NCBI RefSeq assembly: GCF_014200675.1
Contig: NZ_JACHCI010000023.1
Coordinates: 28,144 to 92,143, forward strand
Length of the DNA stretch: 64,000 nucleotides
Source of the DNA: Janthinobacterium saanense
GTDB lineage: Bacteria; Pseudomonadota; Gammaproteobacteria; Burkholderiales; Burkholderiaceae_D
Direction of reading: 5' to 3'
Part shown: positions 45,445 to 54,065 of the stretch, piece by piece
Position numbering within the stretch: the stretch's first letter is position 1
Layout of the letters: each line of letters begins with the position of its first letter
Notes under the pieces: generated by a model
Databases searched by the model: none
Told to the model about the DNA's origin: nothing
Seen by the model: only the letters and a program-made list of their open reading frames with translations
Position numbers and translations under genes: made by a program

Positions 45445-46767
45445 TTACTGCTTAATGTGCAATTGGGGGGAATTTCCATACGTCGTGTAGCCGGACAGGA
45501 TCACGCGCTCGCCGGCCCGCAGTCCATCGAGCACCTCGAGCTGGCTGTTGTTGCGCCGGCCGATGCGCACGTCGCGCCGCTGCGCCTGCGTACCCGATTC
45601 GTCGAGCACAAACACCCAGGCGCCGCCGCTGTCATTGATGAAGGCGCCATTCGGCAACAGCAGCGCCGGCGCCGGTTCACCCAGGGTAATCTGCGCATCC
45701 AGGCTTTGGCCTGGATTGAGCACCGGCGGCTGGCCCTTGCTGAACACCAGCTCCACCGTGAAACGGCCTTCCTTGATCTGCGGATAAATCGTCTGCACGG
45801 CCAGCGCGTAGCTGCGGCCATCCTGGAGCATGCTGGCCTGCCGCCCTGCCGCCATGCGGTTCAGGTAAAACTCGTCCACCTTGGCCGACAGCTTGTAGCG
45901 CGCCGGATCATCGATGCGGCCCACATTCTTGCCGGTAGAAATAGACTCGCCTACCTGCAGCCGGAAATCCGTCAGGCGGCCATCGCTTGGCGCGCGCACG
46001 GCCAGCGCATCGACCGTGGCGCCGACCAGCAGCAGCCCTGAACTGAGTCCCTGGATCGACGCTTCGAGCTGGGCAGCGGCATCGCGGCGTACCTGCGACT
46101 CCAGTTGCGCGGCCTGCTGTTCCTGCGCCAGCGCGCGCTGCTGCTGGTGCAGCCGGTCGGCCGATTCTTCCAGCGCCACGCCGGAAATGAAGCCCTGCTG
46201 CGACAGCCGCAGATTGCGCGCGTGCTGCTTGCCACCCTGCTGCAGCGCGAACCTCAAATCGTCCAGGCGGCGCTGATGCTCGCTGCTGCTGGCCTGCTGC
46301 GCCACGCGCAAATTGGAAAGGTTGAAAATCTGCTGCGCATGTTCGGCCTTGCGGGCCAGCAGTTCCAGATTGCGCTGCGGGTTGGAGATGCGGAACAGCA
46401 GCTGGCCTTTCTTGACCAGCGCGCCATCGCTGGCATACACCTCTTCGATGCGCCCCGATTCGACCGAATCGAGGATCACGGAATTAAGCGGCTCGGCACT
46501 GGCGCGCACCACCACTTCATCGAGGAAGATGCCGCGCTCCACCACGCCTATGCGCAGGTCGGCGGCAGCCACCGGCAAGCCATGCGGCATGGCCCACCAC
46601 CCGATGGCGGCCAACACAGCCAGCAGCAAGCTGGCCAGGATGACGATGACGGCCTTGCGCCGGCTGCGCGGCAGGTGCGTATCCATCGCCGCGCCACTCG
46701 TCGGCAAGCGGGACATGGGGGATGGCTCAGGCAAGGGAGATACGGAAGCAGGCATATTTATTTTCAC
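45445..46767 (-). CDS. HlyD/MacA-type periplasmic adaptor protein
   Basis: The 440-residue protein has a short cytoplasmic start, one membrane anchor (about 39-60, VIVILASLLLAVLAAIGWW) and a periplasmic part with a lipoyl-like domain (SGRIEEVYASDGALVKKGQLL in part: EEVYASDGALVKKGQLL), a long helical hairpin (about 130-240) and beta-barrel regions (residues 260-430). It would join the inner-membrane exporter to an outer-membrane channel such as TolC. The start is a GTG; an in-frame ATG 12 bases later at 46755 is possible. A sigma-54 promoter ends about 30 bases upstream. Confidence 0.87.
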   Translation of the reverse strand: MKINMPASVSPLPEPSPMSRLPTSGAAMDTHLPRSRRKAVIVILASLLLAVLAAIGWWAMPHGLPVAAADLRIGVVERGIFLDEVVVRASAEPLNSVILDSVESGRIEEVYASDGALVKKGQLLFRISNPQRNLELLARKAEHAQQIFNLSNLRVAQQASSSEHQRRLDDLRFALQQGGKQHARNLRLSQQGFISGVALEESADRLHQQQRALAQEQQAAQLESQVRRDAAAQLEASIQGLSSGLLLVGATVDALAVRAPSDGRLTDFRLQVGESISTGKNVGRIDDPARYKLSAKVDEFYLNRMAAGRQASMLQDGRSYALAVQTIYPQIKEGRFTVELVFSKGQPPVLNPGQSLDAQITLGEPAPALLLPNGAFINDSGGAWVFVLDESGTQAQRRDVRIGRRNNSQLEVLDGLRAGERVILSGYTTYGNSPQLHIKQ

Positions 46768-46797
46768 ATCTTTCAGTCAGGTCTTGTACTGGCATCA

Positions 46798-46812
46798 GCA
46801 AGCACCATGCCA
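46798..46812 (-). promoter_or_regulatory. Sigma-54 promoter for the exporter operon
   Basis: On the minus strand TGGCAT-N5-TTGC gives GG at -24 and GC at -12 with exactly ten bases between them, the required spacing. The predicted start lies near 46786, leaving a leader of about 20 to 30 bases. The site lies 31 bases before the adaptor start. Confidence 0.8.
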
Positions 46813-46875
46813 GCCACGCAAGGCACGGGGCCATGCGCCCTGCGGCAGGCTGCCGGTGACAACGTCACGGCGCTG

Positions 46876-46893
46876 GTGTCCGCTTCCGGACAC
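46876..46893. promoter_or_regulatory. Candidate enhancer dyad for the NtrC-type regulator
   Basis: GTGTCCG-CTTC-CGGACAC is a perfect inverted repeat with seven-base arms, 64 bases beyond the -24 element. The position and symmetry suit an upstream activating site bound by the adjacent response regulator. It is also about 121 bases before that regulator's start codon. Confidence 0.55.
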
Positions 46894-47013
46894 TTGCTGT
46901 TCGCAAGCGCACAGCGCCAGAAAAACGCATGGCAGCACGCTGCCGGGCGCCACTGCCACGGCGCGCCAACGGCTGCTAGAATGCGCCACCGTCCTCCGCT
47001 TCCAACGTTCACC

Positions 47014-48372
47014 ATGGCCCCTGCTGCAGCTCACGTGCTGATCCTCGACGACGATATGGATGTCGCCTGCGCCGCGCAACTGCTGCTGCGGCGGCGCTAT
47101 CGCGATGGCCGTGTCGACACCCTGAGCGACCCGGCCGCACTGCCCGCGCTGCTGGCAAGGGCGACGCCGGACGTGGTGCTGCTCGACCTCAATTTCCAGC
47201 CGGGCCAGACTGATGGTGCGCAAGGCCTGGCGTTGCTGGACCTGCTGCGCGCCCTGCCCCGGCCACCATCGGTGATCGCCATGACCGCGTATGCCGACGT
47301 GCCGCTGGCCGTCGAAGCGCTCAAGCGCGGCGCCGGCGATTTCATCACCAAGCCGTGGGACAACGCGCGCCTGGCAGCGGCGGTGGAGCAAGCCCTGGTT
47401 CGCCGTAGCGATACCGGCCATCCATCGATTACCGGCGCGGCATCGCCTGAGCTGATGGGCGACTCACAGGTGATGCGCGAGCTGCGTGCGATGATTGCCA
47501 GCGTCGGCCCGACCGAGGCAAATGTCATGGTGCTGGGGGAAAATGGCGTCGGCAAGGAACTGGTGGCGCGCGCCCTGCACCAGGCATCGCACCGGGCTGC
47601 CGGCCCCTTGCTGGCGGTGGACATGGGCGCCGTGCCCGAAGCGACGTTCGAGAGCGAATTATTCGGCCACCGCAAAGGCGCGTTCACCGATGCCAAAAGC
47701 GACCGCGCGGGGCGTTTCCAGTCGGCGCGCGGCGGTTCGCTGTTTCTCGATGAAATCGGCAACCTGCCGCTGGCGGCGCAGGCCAAGCTGCTGACGGCGC
47801 TGGAGCGGCGCGAAGTAACACCCTTGGGTGCGGACCGGCCGGAAGCGATCGACGTGCGCATCATCAGCGCCACCAATGTCGATGAAGAGCGGCTGTTCGA
47901 TCCGGCCATGTTCCGCACCGACCTGCTGTTCCGCCTCAATACCATCGTGCTGCGCGTGCCGCCGCTGCGTGCGCGCCGCGACGATATCGCCATGCTGCTG
48001 CAGCACTACCTGGCCCATTACGAGCGCCAGTACCAGCGTCCCGTGCGCGCTCCCGATGCCGGGGCGCTAGCCTGTCTGCAAGGACATGACTGGCCGGGTA
48101 ATGTGCGCGCGCTGCGCCATGCCTGCGAGCGGGCTGTGATCCTGGGCCAGGACGCGCATTACGTGCGCGGCGATTTCGGCCTGTTCGACGGCCCCGGCCA
48201 GGCCGCTTCGTCTCCTTCACGTTCAGGCCCCGTCCAGACGCTCGAGACACTGGAACGCGAAGCCATCCACAGTACCCTGGCACAGGTGGAGGGTAATATC
48301 AGCCATGCAGCCAAGGCGCTGGGCATCAGCCGCGCCGCGCTGTACCGCAAACTGGACAAGCATGGCCTCTGA
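47014..48372 (+). CDS. Sigma-54-dependent NtrC-type response regulator
   Basis: The 452-residue protein has a receiver domain (about 7-125) with acidic residues 12-14, the phospho-acceptor Asp58 (VVLLDLN), Thr91 and Lys113. An AAA+ domain follows with Walker A GENGVGKE (175-182), the sigma-54 contact loop GAFTDA (222-227) in place of the usual GAFTGA, Walker B SLFLDE and the R-finger region. A Fis-type helix-turn-helix closes the protein (ISHAAKALGISRAALYRKL). An in-frame ATG at 46981 is an alternative start. It overlaps the kinase gene by 11 bases. Confidence 0.92.
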   Translation: MAPAAAHVLILDDDMDVACAAQLLLRRRYRDGRVDTLSDPAALPALLARATPDVVLLDLNFQPGQTDGAQGLALLDLLRALPRPPSVIAMTAYADVPLAVEALKRGAGDFITKPWDNARLAAAVEQALVRRSDTGHPSITGAASPELMGDSQVMRELRAMIASVGPTEANVMVLGENGVGKELVARALHQASHRAAGPLLAVDMGAVPEATFESELFGHRKGAFTDAKSDRAGRFQSARGGSLFLDEIGNLPLAAQAKLLTALERREVTPLGADRPEAIDVRIISATNVDEERLFDPAMFRTDLLFRLNTIVLRVPPLRARRDDIAMLLQHYLAHYERQYQRPVRAPDAGALACLQGHDWPGNVRALRHACERAVILGQDAHYVRGDFGLFDGPGQAASSPSRSGPVQTLETLEREAIHSTLAQVEGNISHAAKALGISRAALYRKLDKHGL

Positions 48373-49597
48373 ACGCCGGCTCAAGACAGTCGCTGGCGCC
48401 TGCATTGCCGCCATGCTGGCCATGACTGGCGGCGCCGGCTATTTCGCCGCGCTGGCGTCGCCGCGCCTGAGCGTGCTGTGCCTGCTGATTACCCTGCCGC
48501 CCGCATGGCTGCTGTGCCGCTGCCTGGGCCGGCTGTCGCCACGCCTGCCGCGCCAGGAACCCTATGTGGCGCCGCCGTACGCGCCGCCGCAAGCATCGCT
48601 GCGGGCGTTGGAGGCCTGCCTGGAGCATGCACCCATCGCCCTGTTCCGTATCCGGCACGGCGCGACCGGACGCAGTGTAACGCCACTCAATGCGAGCGCC
48701 CGGCGCCATCTGGCGCCAGGACATGCCAGCGTGCCGCAGCAGTGGCAGCAAGTGCTGGCGGCGCAAGCCCCTGGCCAGCGCCGGCTGCTCAGTTTTGAGA
48801 CCGAACGGGGCGTGGAGCGCGCACTGGTCGCTGTGGCAGCATTGACCTTGCAAGGCGAGGACGCACCGCAGCACCTGGCCGCGCTGATGCCGGTAGAGAG
48901 CGAACTGGAAGCCGAAGCGCTCAACGCCTGGCGCGAACTGGTACAGGTACTGACGCATGAAATCATGAATTCATTGACACCGGTGGCGTCGCTGTCGCGT
49001 ACTGCCTGCGAGCTGCTGGCGGAAGTGCAAACACTGCTGCCACAAGACGTCCATGCAGACCTGGAAACGGCGCTCGATGCCATCGCCCGCCGCGCCGCCA
49101 GTCTGGCCGACTTCGTGGCCAGCTACCGCAGCCTGTCCAGCGTGCCCGCACCACGCCCTGAAGTGATTCGGCTCGAATACCTGTTCCAGCGCCTTTCAGC
49201 CCTGCTGGCGCCCGACTGGCAGGCGCGTGGCGGTACATTGCAATTGAGCGTAGAACCGGCATCGCTGGAAGTGCGCATCGATGCAGGCCAACTGGAGCAG
49301 GCGCTGATCAATCTGCTCAGGAACGCCGCCGAGGCCACGCAGACCATGGCCGCAGCGCACGTGACAGTGCGCGCGCGTTTGAGCCGTGGCGCGCGCCTGC
49401 GCATCGAGGTGCGCGACAATGGGCCTGGCGTGCCCGAGGCGCTGGCCGCACACATCTTTACGCCATTCTTCTCGACCAAGAAACAGGGACGCGGCATAGG
49501 CCTGGCGCTGGTGCGCCACCTGGCCCATGCCAACGGCGGCACCTTGCGCCATGTACGTCCGGTCGGTGCCGGCGCATGCTTTCTGCTTAGTTTTTAA
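48362..49597 (+). CDS. Sensor histidine kinase
   Basis: The 411-residue kinase has two membrane segments close together (about 9-31 and 36-56) with almost no periplasmic loop. A PAS-like region (about 80-180) follows, then the H-box QVLTHEIMNSLTPVASLSR with His199, the N-box INLLRNAAEA, and G-boxes DNGPGVPE and GRGIGLALVRHLA. The HEIMNSLTP H-box is typical of kinases paired with NtrC-type regulators. With so little periplasmic sequence, it may sense a signal inside the membrane or cytoplasm. Confidence 0.92.
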   Translation: MASERRLKTVAGACIAAMLAMTGGAGYFAALASPRLSVLCLLITLPPAWLLCRCLGRLSPRLPRQEPYVAPPYAPPQASLRALEACLEHAPIALFRIRHGATGRSVTPLNASARRHLAPGHASVPQQWQQVLAAQAPGQRRLLSFETERGVERALVAVAALTLQGEDAPQHLAALMPVESELEAEALNAWRELVQVLTHEIMNSLTPVASLSRTACELLAEVQTLLPQDVHADLETALDAIARRAASLADFVASYRSLSSVPAPRPEVIRLEYLFQRLSALLAPDWQARGGTLQLSVEPASLEVRIDAGQLEQALINLLRNAAEATQTMAAAHVTVRARLSRGARLRIEVRDNGPGVPEALAAHIFTPFFSTKKQGRGIGLALVRHLAHANGGTLRHVRPVGAGACFLLSF

Positions 49598-49770
49598 GCA
49601 GCCGCGCACATCATCGACGCCAAATTTGACCTGGGCAAAGTCCTTGTAAACTCCTGTCCTATCGTGCCCCTGAAATTATCAAGTTTGCATTATCATCCTT
49701 TATGATGTTGCCCGAAAGAATGCTTGCGGGAACCAGCAGCCATCGTGGCTGCCATTTGAAAGGATGAATG

Positions 49771-51276
49771 ATGTACAAGACGATCAGCGAAATGTTGCGG
49801 CATTTCAAGGAAGCCGTGCCGTTCCGGCTGGTGCCGGCCATAATTTCCACGCTGGTGCTGATAACGCTGCTGCTGCTGCCGACGCCAGATGGCTTGACGC
49901 CCAAGGCCTGGTCGCTGGTGGCGATTTTTCTTACCACCATCGTGGCCATTATTCTGAAGGTGATGCCGATCGGCGTGATGGCGATGATGGCCATCGTGAT
50001 TGTGTCGCTGTCGCAAGTGACCTCGACTTCCTCGAAGGGCGCCATCGCGGACGCCCTGAGCAGTTTTTCCAATCCGCTGATCTGGCTGATCGTAGTGGCC
50101 ATCCTGATTTCGCGCGGACTGAAAAAAACGGGGCTGGGCAGCCGCATCGGCCTGATCTTCATCTCGCTGCTGGGCAAGCGCACCATCGGCATCGGATATG
50201 GCCTGAGCATCTGCGAACTGGTGCTGGCGCCGTTTACGCCCAGCAACACCGCGCGCGGCGGCGGCATCGTGCACCCGATCATGAAATCGATCGCCAATGC
50301 CTTCGATTCGGACCCGGCCAAGGGCACGCAAGGCAAGGTCGGCACTTACCTGGCGCTGGTCAACTACCACGCCAATCCCATCACCTCCGCCATGTTTTTG
50401 ACGGCTACCGCGCCCAACCCGCTGGTGGTCGATTATGTCGCCAAGGTCAGCAAGCAGAGTTTCCACTTGAGCTGGACTACCTGGGCCCTGTGCATGCTGC
50501 TGCCGGGTCTGGTATGCCTGCTGGTGATGCCCTTGATCATCTATTGGCTATCGCCGCCGGAACTGAAGGCCACGCCGAACGCCGTCGATTACGCGAAAAA
50601 GGAACTGGCGCTCATGGGGCCGCTGTCGCCCTCGGAAAAAGTCATGCTGGGCACCTTCGGCCTGCTGCTGGTGCTGTGGGCCAACATACCGGCCATGCTG
50701 TTCGGCCCGGCGTTCTCGCTCGACCCCACGGTAGTCGCTTTCGTCGGCTTGTTCGTGCTGATCATTACCGGCACCATCGACTGGGACGACGTGCTGTCGG
50801 AGAAAAGCGCCTGGGACACCCTGGTATGGTTTGGCGCGCTGGTGATGATGGCCGAGCAGCTGAACAAGACGGGCGTGATCGCCTGGTTCTCGGCCGGCAT
50901 GAAGGGCGCCATCGTGTCGAGCGGCATGGACTGGCTGCCGATTGCCTCCGTGCTGGTGCTGGTGTTCGTGTTTTCGCACTACTTCTTTGCCAGCACCACC
51001 GCCCATATCAGCGCCATGCTGCTGGCCTTCCTGACGGTCGGTGCGCAGTTGATACCGCCCGAATACATGGTGCCCTTCATGCTGATGATGACGGCCGGCT
51101 CGGCCATCATGATGACCCTGACGCATTACGCCACCGGCACCTCGCCCATCATCTTTGGCAGCGGTTTCGTGACCATGGGCGCCTGGTGGCGCGTGGGCTT
51201 CGTGATGTGCCTGGTCGAGCTGCTGATCTTTGCCGTGATCGGCACGACTTGGTGGAAGCTGCTGGGCTACTGGTAA
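49771..51276 (+). CDS. DASS-family anion symporter (citrate/2-oxoglutarate/malate type)
   Basis: The protein has 501 residues and about twelve hydrophobic segments. The two SNT motifs of the divalent-anion:sodium symporter family appear as APFTPSNTARGGGI in the first half and a later ATGTSPIIFGSG. The sequence is nearest to the YbhI/TtdT and plastid oxoglutarate/malate translocator subgroup. The ribosome site AAAGGA favours the second of two adjacent ATG codons (49768 or 49771). No neighbouring enzyme indicates the substrate. Confidence 0.88.
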   Translation: MYKTISEMLRHFKEAVPFRLVPAIISTLVLITLLLLPTPDGLTPKAWSLVAIFLTTIVAIILKVMPIGVMAMMAIVIVSLSQVTSTSSKGAIADALSSFSNPLIWLIVVAILISRGLKKTGLGSRIGLIFISLLGKRTIGIGYGLSICELVLAPFTPSNTARGGGIVHPIMKSIANAFDSDPAKGTQGKVGTYLALVNYHANPITSAMFLTATAPNPLVVDYVAKVSKQSFHLSWTTWALCMLLPGLVCLLVMPLIIYWLSPPELKATPNAVDYAKKELALMGPLSPSEKVMLGTFGLLLVLWANIPAMLFGPAFSLDPTVVAFVGLFVLIITGTIDWDDVLSEKSAWDTLVWFGALVMMAEQLNKTGVIAWFSAGMKGAIVSSGMDWLPIASVLVLVFVFSHYFFASTTAHISAMLLAFLTVGAQLIPPEYMVPFMLMMTAGSAIMMTLTHYATGTSPIIFGSGFVTMGAWWRVGFVMCLVELLIFAVIGTTWWKLLGYW

Positions 51277-51397
51277 GCCGGTAGCTCACGGCATCGCGAA
51301 AAGTGGCGGGATATGCAATTCAGCCCCCGTTTTTCGCCGTTCATCGCATTTCTACTCGGCAGGCATAGCAGCTTTGTTACATTGCTATCGACAGCAC

Positions 51398-51428
51398 GGC
51401 AGCCGCAGCGCGGCAGCCGGCTTTTTTG
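51398..51428 (+). terminator. Possible terminator after the DASS transporter
   Basis: A GC-rich stretch with AGCCG pairing CGGCT is followed by six T. The pairing is short and imperfect, so this is a weak call, but it lies between the transporter end and the lipoprotein start. Confidence 0.4.
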
Positions 51429-51468
51429 TCTTTGAATAGCGATAACAATCATAAATAAAGGAATCACC

Positions 51469-52338
51469 ATGCGTACTTTGCTGGCCCTGTGCTGCGCCGC
51501 CGTCGCCCTGAGCGGCTGCATCATCATCACCCCCAACGATGGCGAGATCCGCTATACGAGCGATGCGGGCAGCAGCACGGCAGGCAACTTGCAAGTGATA
51601 CGCGATGAGCGTGCCGTCAGCAGTGTGAACGGGCTCGACATCGATATGCTGACACGCACCGACCTCAACATCGATGTGCGCGTCGGCCCGGCGCCATCGC
51701 TGGTGATCGAGGCGGACAGCAATCTGCTGCCGCTGATACGCAGTGAAGTCAACGGCAATACCCTGCGTATCTGGAGCGACAAGCATCTGCGCAGCGGCAA
51801 TGGCATCAACATCATCTACACGACACCGCAACTGAATAAAATCAATGTTTCCGGCCCCGGCCGCCTGGTCGCCACCGGCTTGAATGGCCAGGACCTGAGC
51901 CTGGTGCAACGCGGTTCCCTGAAAAGCGAATTGTCAGGCAACGTCGCGCGCCTCGATATCGCCAACCACGGCTCGGGCAGCGTCAACGCGACGGCACTGA
52001 GCAGCGGCAATAGCGACGCCGTCGTCAATGGTTCCGGCCGCATCAATCTGGGCAATGTGCATGGCGAACGCGTCAATGTGGCGGTGAACGGTTCGGGCAG
52101 CATCAGCGCCAGCGGCGCCGTGCAGCGCCTGGACGCCAACCTCAACGGATCGGGCAATCTCAATCTGGCAACTTTGAATAGCGACATCGCCTACCTGGCC
52201 AGCAATGGCTCCGGCAACATCGACGCCACCACCGTAAAAGAAGTCAACGCACGCGCCGCCGGCTCGGGCCGCATCAGCGTGCATGGCGACCCGGCCAAGA
52301 GTAATCTGTCGGGTAAGCGCGTCAGCATCGTGCGCTAA
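51469..52338 (+). CDS. Lipoprotein with DUF2807 (auto-transporter-adhesin-head GIN) domain
   Basis: The 289-residue protein starts with a lipoprotein signal ending LSGC (Cys17). The rest is a predicted right-handed beta-helix of DUF2807 type with a repeated NGSG-x-I unit: for example VNGSGRINLGNVHG, VNGSGSISASGAVQ, LNGSGNLNLATLN and SNGSGNIDATTVK. These stacks often bind surfaces or polysaccharide, but the family has no set function. It stands alone between the DASS transporter and the cysteine-cluster gene. Ribosome site is AAAGGA. Confidence 0.85.
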   Translation: MRTLLALCCAAVALSGCIIITPNDGEIRYTSDAGSSTAGNLQVIRDERAVSSVNGLDIDMLTRTDLNIDVRVGPAPSLVIEADSNLLPLIRSEVNGNTLRIWSDKHLRSGNGINIIYTTPQLNKINVSGPGRLVATGLNGQDLSLVQRGSLKSELSGNVARLDIANHGSGSVNATALSSGNSDAVVNGSGRINLGNVHGERVNVAVNGSGSISASGAVQRLDANLNGSGNLNLATLNSDIAYLASNGSGNIDATTVKEVNARAAGSGRISVHGDPAKSNLSGKRVSIVR

Positions 52339-52500
52339 GCCTGGCCGGCTGGCCCTGGCGCTGTTCTGGCAAAGGGGCACCGTACGGCTGTGCATGCTGC
52401 TCACGAACCGCGCGCACAGGGAAGGAAGTGCCGCGCTGACGGCAGGCTGGCGCGGCTTGCTATACTGTCGGCCCTATACCTGCTTCCCTGATGAACCCCG

Positions 52501-52776
52501 ATGCCGTCATCCGCCCCCCTGGCATGCCGCCCTTCCTGCGGCGCCTGCTGCACCGCGCCCTCCATTACCAGCGCTATCCCCGGCATGCCGAATGGAAAGC
52601 CGGCCGGCGTACGCTGCGTGCAACTGGCCGATGACAACCGCTGCCTGATCTTCGGCCAGCCGGCGCGGCCGGCATTTTGCGGCGGACTGCAACCGTCCGA
52701 GGAAATGTGTGGCGACAGCCGGGAATATGCCGTGCACTGGCTGGGGGAGCTGGAGCGGCTGACGGCGCCAGTCTGA
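52501..52776 (+). CDS. YkgJ-type cysteine-cluster protein
   Basis: The 91-residue protein carries eight Cys: 9, 13, 16, 17, 39, 48, 60 and 70. The CRPSCGACC opening and PAFC followed by MC match the small YkgJ family, which chelates zinc or iron. The start has no strong ribosome site; another ATG ten bases upstream is in a different frame. The function of the family is unknown. Confidence 0.8.
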   Translation: MPSSAPLACRPSCGACCTAPSITSAIPGMPNGKPAGVRCVQLADDNRCLIFGQPARPAFCGGLQPSEEMCGDSREYAVHWLGELERLTAPV

Positions 52777-52870
52777 CGCGTCAAACAATGCGCAGCATAC
52801 GCTCGAGCACGGTTTCAAGCTCTGCCGGGCTGGTGCTGCTGGTGGGATGCTGGTGCTTTACGACGCCTGA

Positions 52871-53107
52871 TCAGTCCCACTTTTCAGGGGAAACTTCCTT
52901 GCGCATGCGCAGGTATTCCAGCAACAGCCCCACCGCTGTATAAGCCGCCAGTGCGATCAGAGAGTCCCGCACGTCGCCCAGACCAAGCGTGCCATTGCGC
53001 TGCCAGTGCATGGTATTGAGTACCACCAGCAAGCCGGGCACACCCCACCCGCCTCGGCGCACGGCGCGAAACAACAAGGTTTTTGCGGTAGCGATATTCA
53101 AAAACAT
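52871..53107 (-). CDS. Small membrane protein
   Basis: The 78 residues contain two hydrophobic stretches, one about 22-32 and another about 48-64, with a basic C-terminal end. A ribosome site AGAGAG precedes the ATG. I recognise no family; it may be a two-pass inner-membrane protein. It is divergent from the DeoR regulator and convergent with the YkgJ gene. Confidence 0.55.
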   Translation of the reverse strand: MFLNIATAKTLLFRAVRRGGWGVPGLLVVLNTMHWQRNGTLGLGDVRDSLIALAAYTAVGLLLEYLRMRKEVSPEKWD

Positions 53108-53205
53108 GATGCTCTCTTGACAGTCATTTCAATCTCACAACTCTAGCAGCAATTTATATCAGTGTGGCTAGACTTGCAGGAAACATCAACGTGCTTGACT
53201 CAATT

Positions 53206-53244
53206 TGCACGTTTGCGTATATTTGCATCCATTCGTGCACGTTT
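53206..53244. promoter_or_regulatory. Spaced repeats upstream of the DeoR regulator
   Basis: TGCACGTTT occurs at 53206-53214 and again at 53236-53244, exactly 30 bases apart and ending ten bases before the DeoR-type start. Direct repeats at about three helical turns suit a multimeric repressor such as DeoR acting on its own promoter. Confidence 0.5.
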
Positions 53245-53254
53245 ATGTAAAACA

Positions 53255-54025
53255 ATGACTTCTACCCTGCTCCTCAAACAACGCCATACCCTGATCCAGC
53301 AACAGCTGCAAGCCGATGGCCGTGTACTGGCGCTCGATCTGGCACGCCAGCTCGATGTGTCGGAAGACACGATACGGCGCGACTTGCGCGAGATGGCTGC
53401 TGCCGGGCTGTGCCAGCGCGTGTATGGCGGCGCCCTGCCGATGGCGCCCGATGGCGGCACCTTGAGTCAGCGCAAGCATGAATCGCCCGAACGCAAGGCC
53501 AGCCTGGCGCAGGCGGCCGTTTCGCTGGTGCGCGAGGGGCAAGTGCTGTTTATCGACGCCGGTTCGACCAATCTGGCGATTGCCAACGCGCTGCCACAGT
53601 TAGCGCTCACCATCATCACCAACGCACCATCGATCGCCATGGCCCTGATGGAGCGCGCTGAAATCGAACTGATCATTGCCGGCGGCAGAGTCGACCGCCG
53701 CGCCGGCGCCAGCCTGGGCCCGCAAGCGCTGCGCACGGTCGAGCGCATGCGTCCCGACCTGTGTTTCCTCGGTGCTTGCGGCGCCGATGTGGATGCGGGC
53801 GTAACGGCGTTCAACTATGACGAAGCCGAGTTCAAGCGCAGCGTCGCCGGCGCCAGCAAGGCCGTGGTGGTGGCCGCCACCAGCGACAAGCTGGGTACGG
53901 CGGCGCCGTTTGGCGTGCTGGCCACCGGCCTGCTGCAGCATCTGGTACTGGAAGCGGACGCCGATGCAGTACACGCAGACGCGTTTGAACGGCTGGGCGT
54001 GCACGTCCTGCGCGCACGCAAATAA
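53255..54025 (+). CDS. DeoR-family transcriptional regulator
   Basis: The 256-residue regulator has a DeoR helix-turn-helix (about 25-46, LARQLDVSEDTIRRDLREMA in part: LDVSEDTIRRDLREM) and the sugar-phosphate-binding C-terminal domain with FIDAGSTNLAIANAL and GTAAPFGVLA. Regulators of this type answer to phosphosugars. The start at 53255 is chosen because the longer frame crosses the repeated motifs. It lies 40 bases before the MFS transporter gene and probably controls it. Confidence 0.9.
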   Translation: MTSTLLLKQRHTLIQQQLQADGRVLALDLARQLDVSEDTIRRDLREMAAAGLCQRVYGGALPMAPDGGTLSQRKHESPERKASLAQAAVSLVREGQVLFIDAGSTNLAIANALPQLALTIITNAPSIAMALMERAEIELIIAGGRVDRRAGASLGPQALRTVERMRPDLCFLGACGADVDAGVTAFNYDEAEFKRSVAGASKAVVVAATSDKLGTAAPFGVLATGLLQHLVLEADADAVHADAFERLGVHVLRARK

Positions 54026-54065
54026 ACTGCAGATAATTTCCAACCCTCTCACTGAAAAGCTAGTC

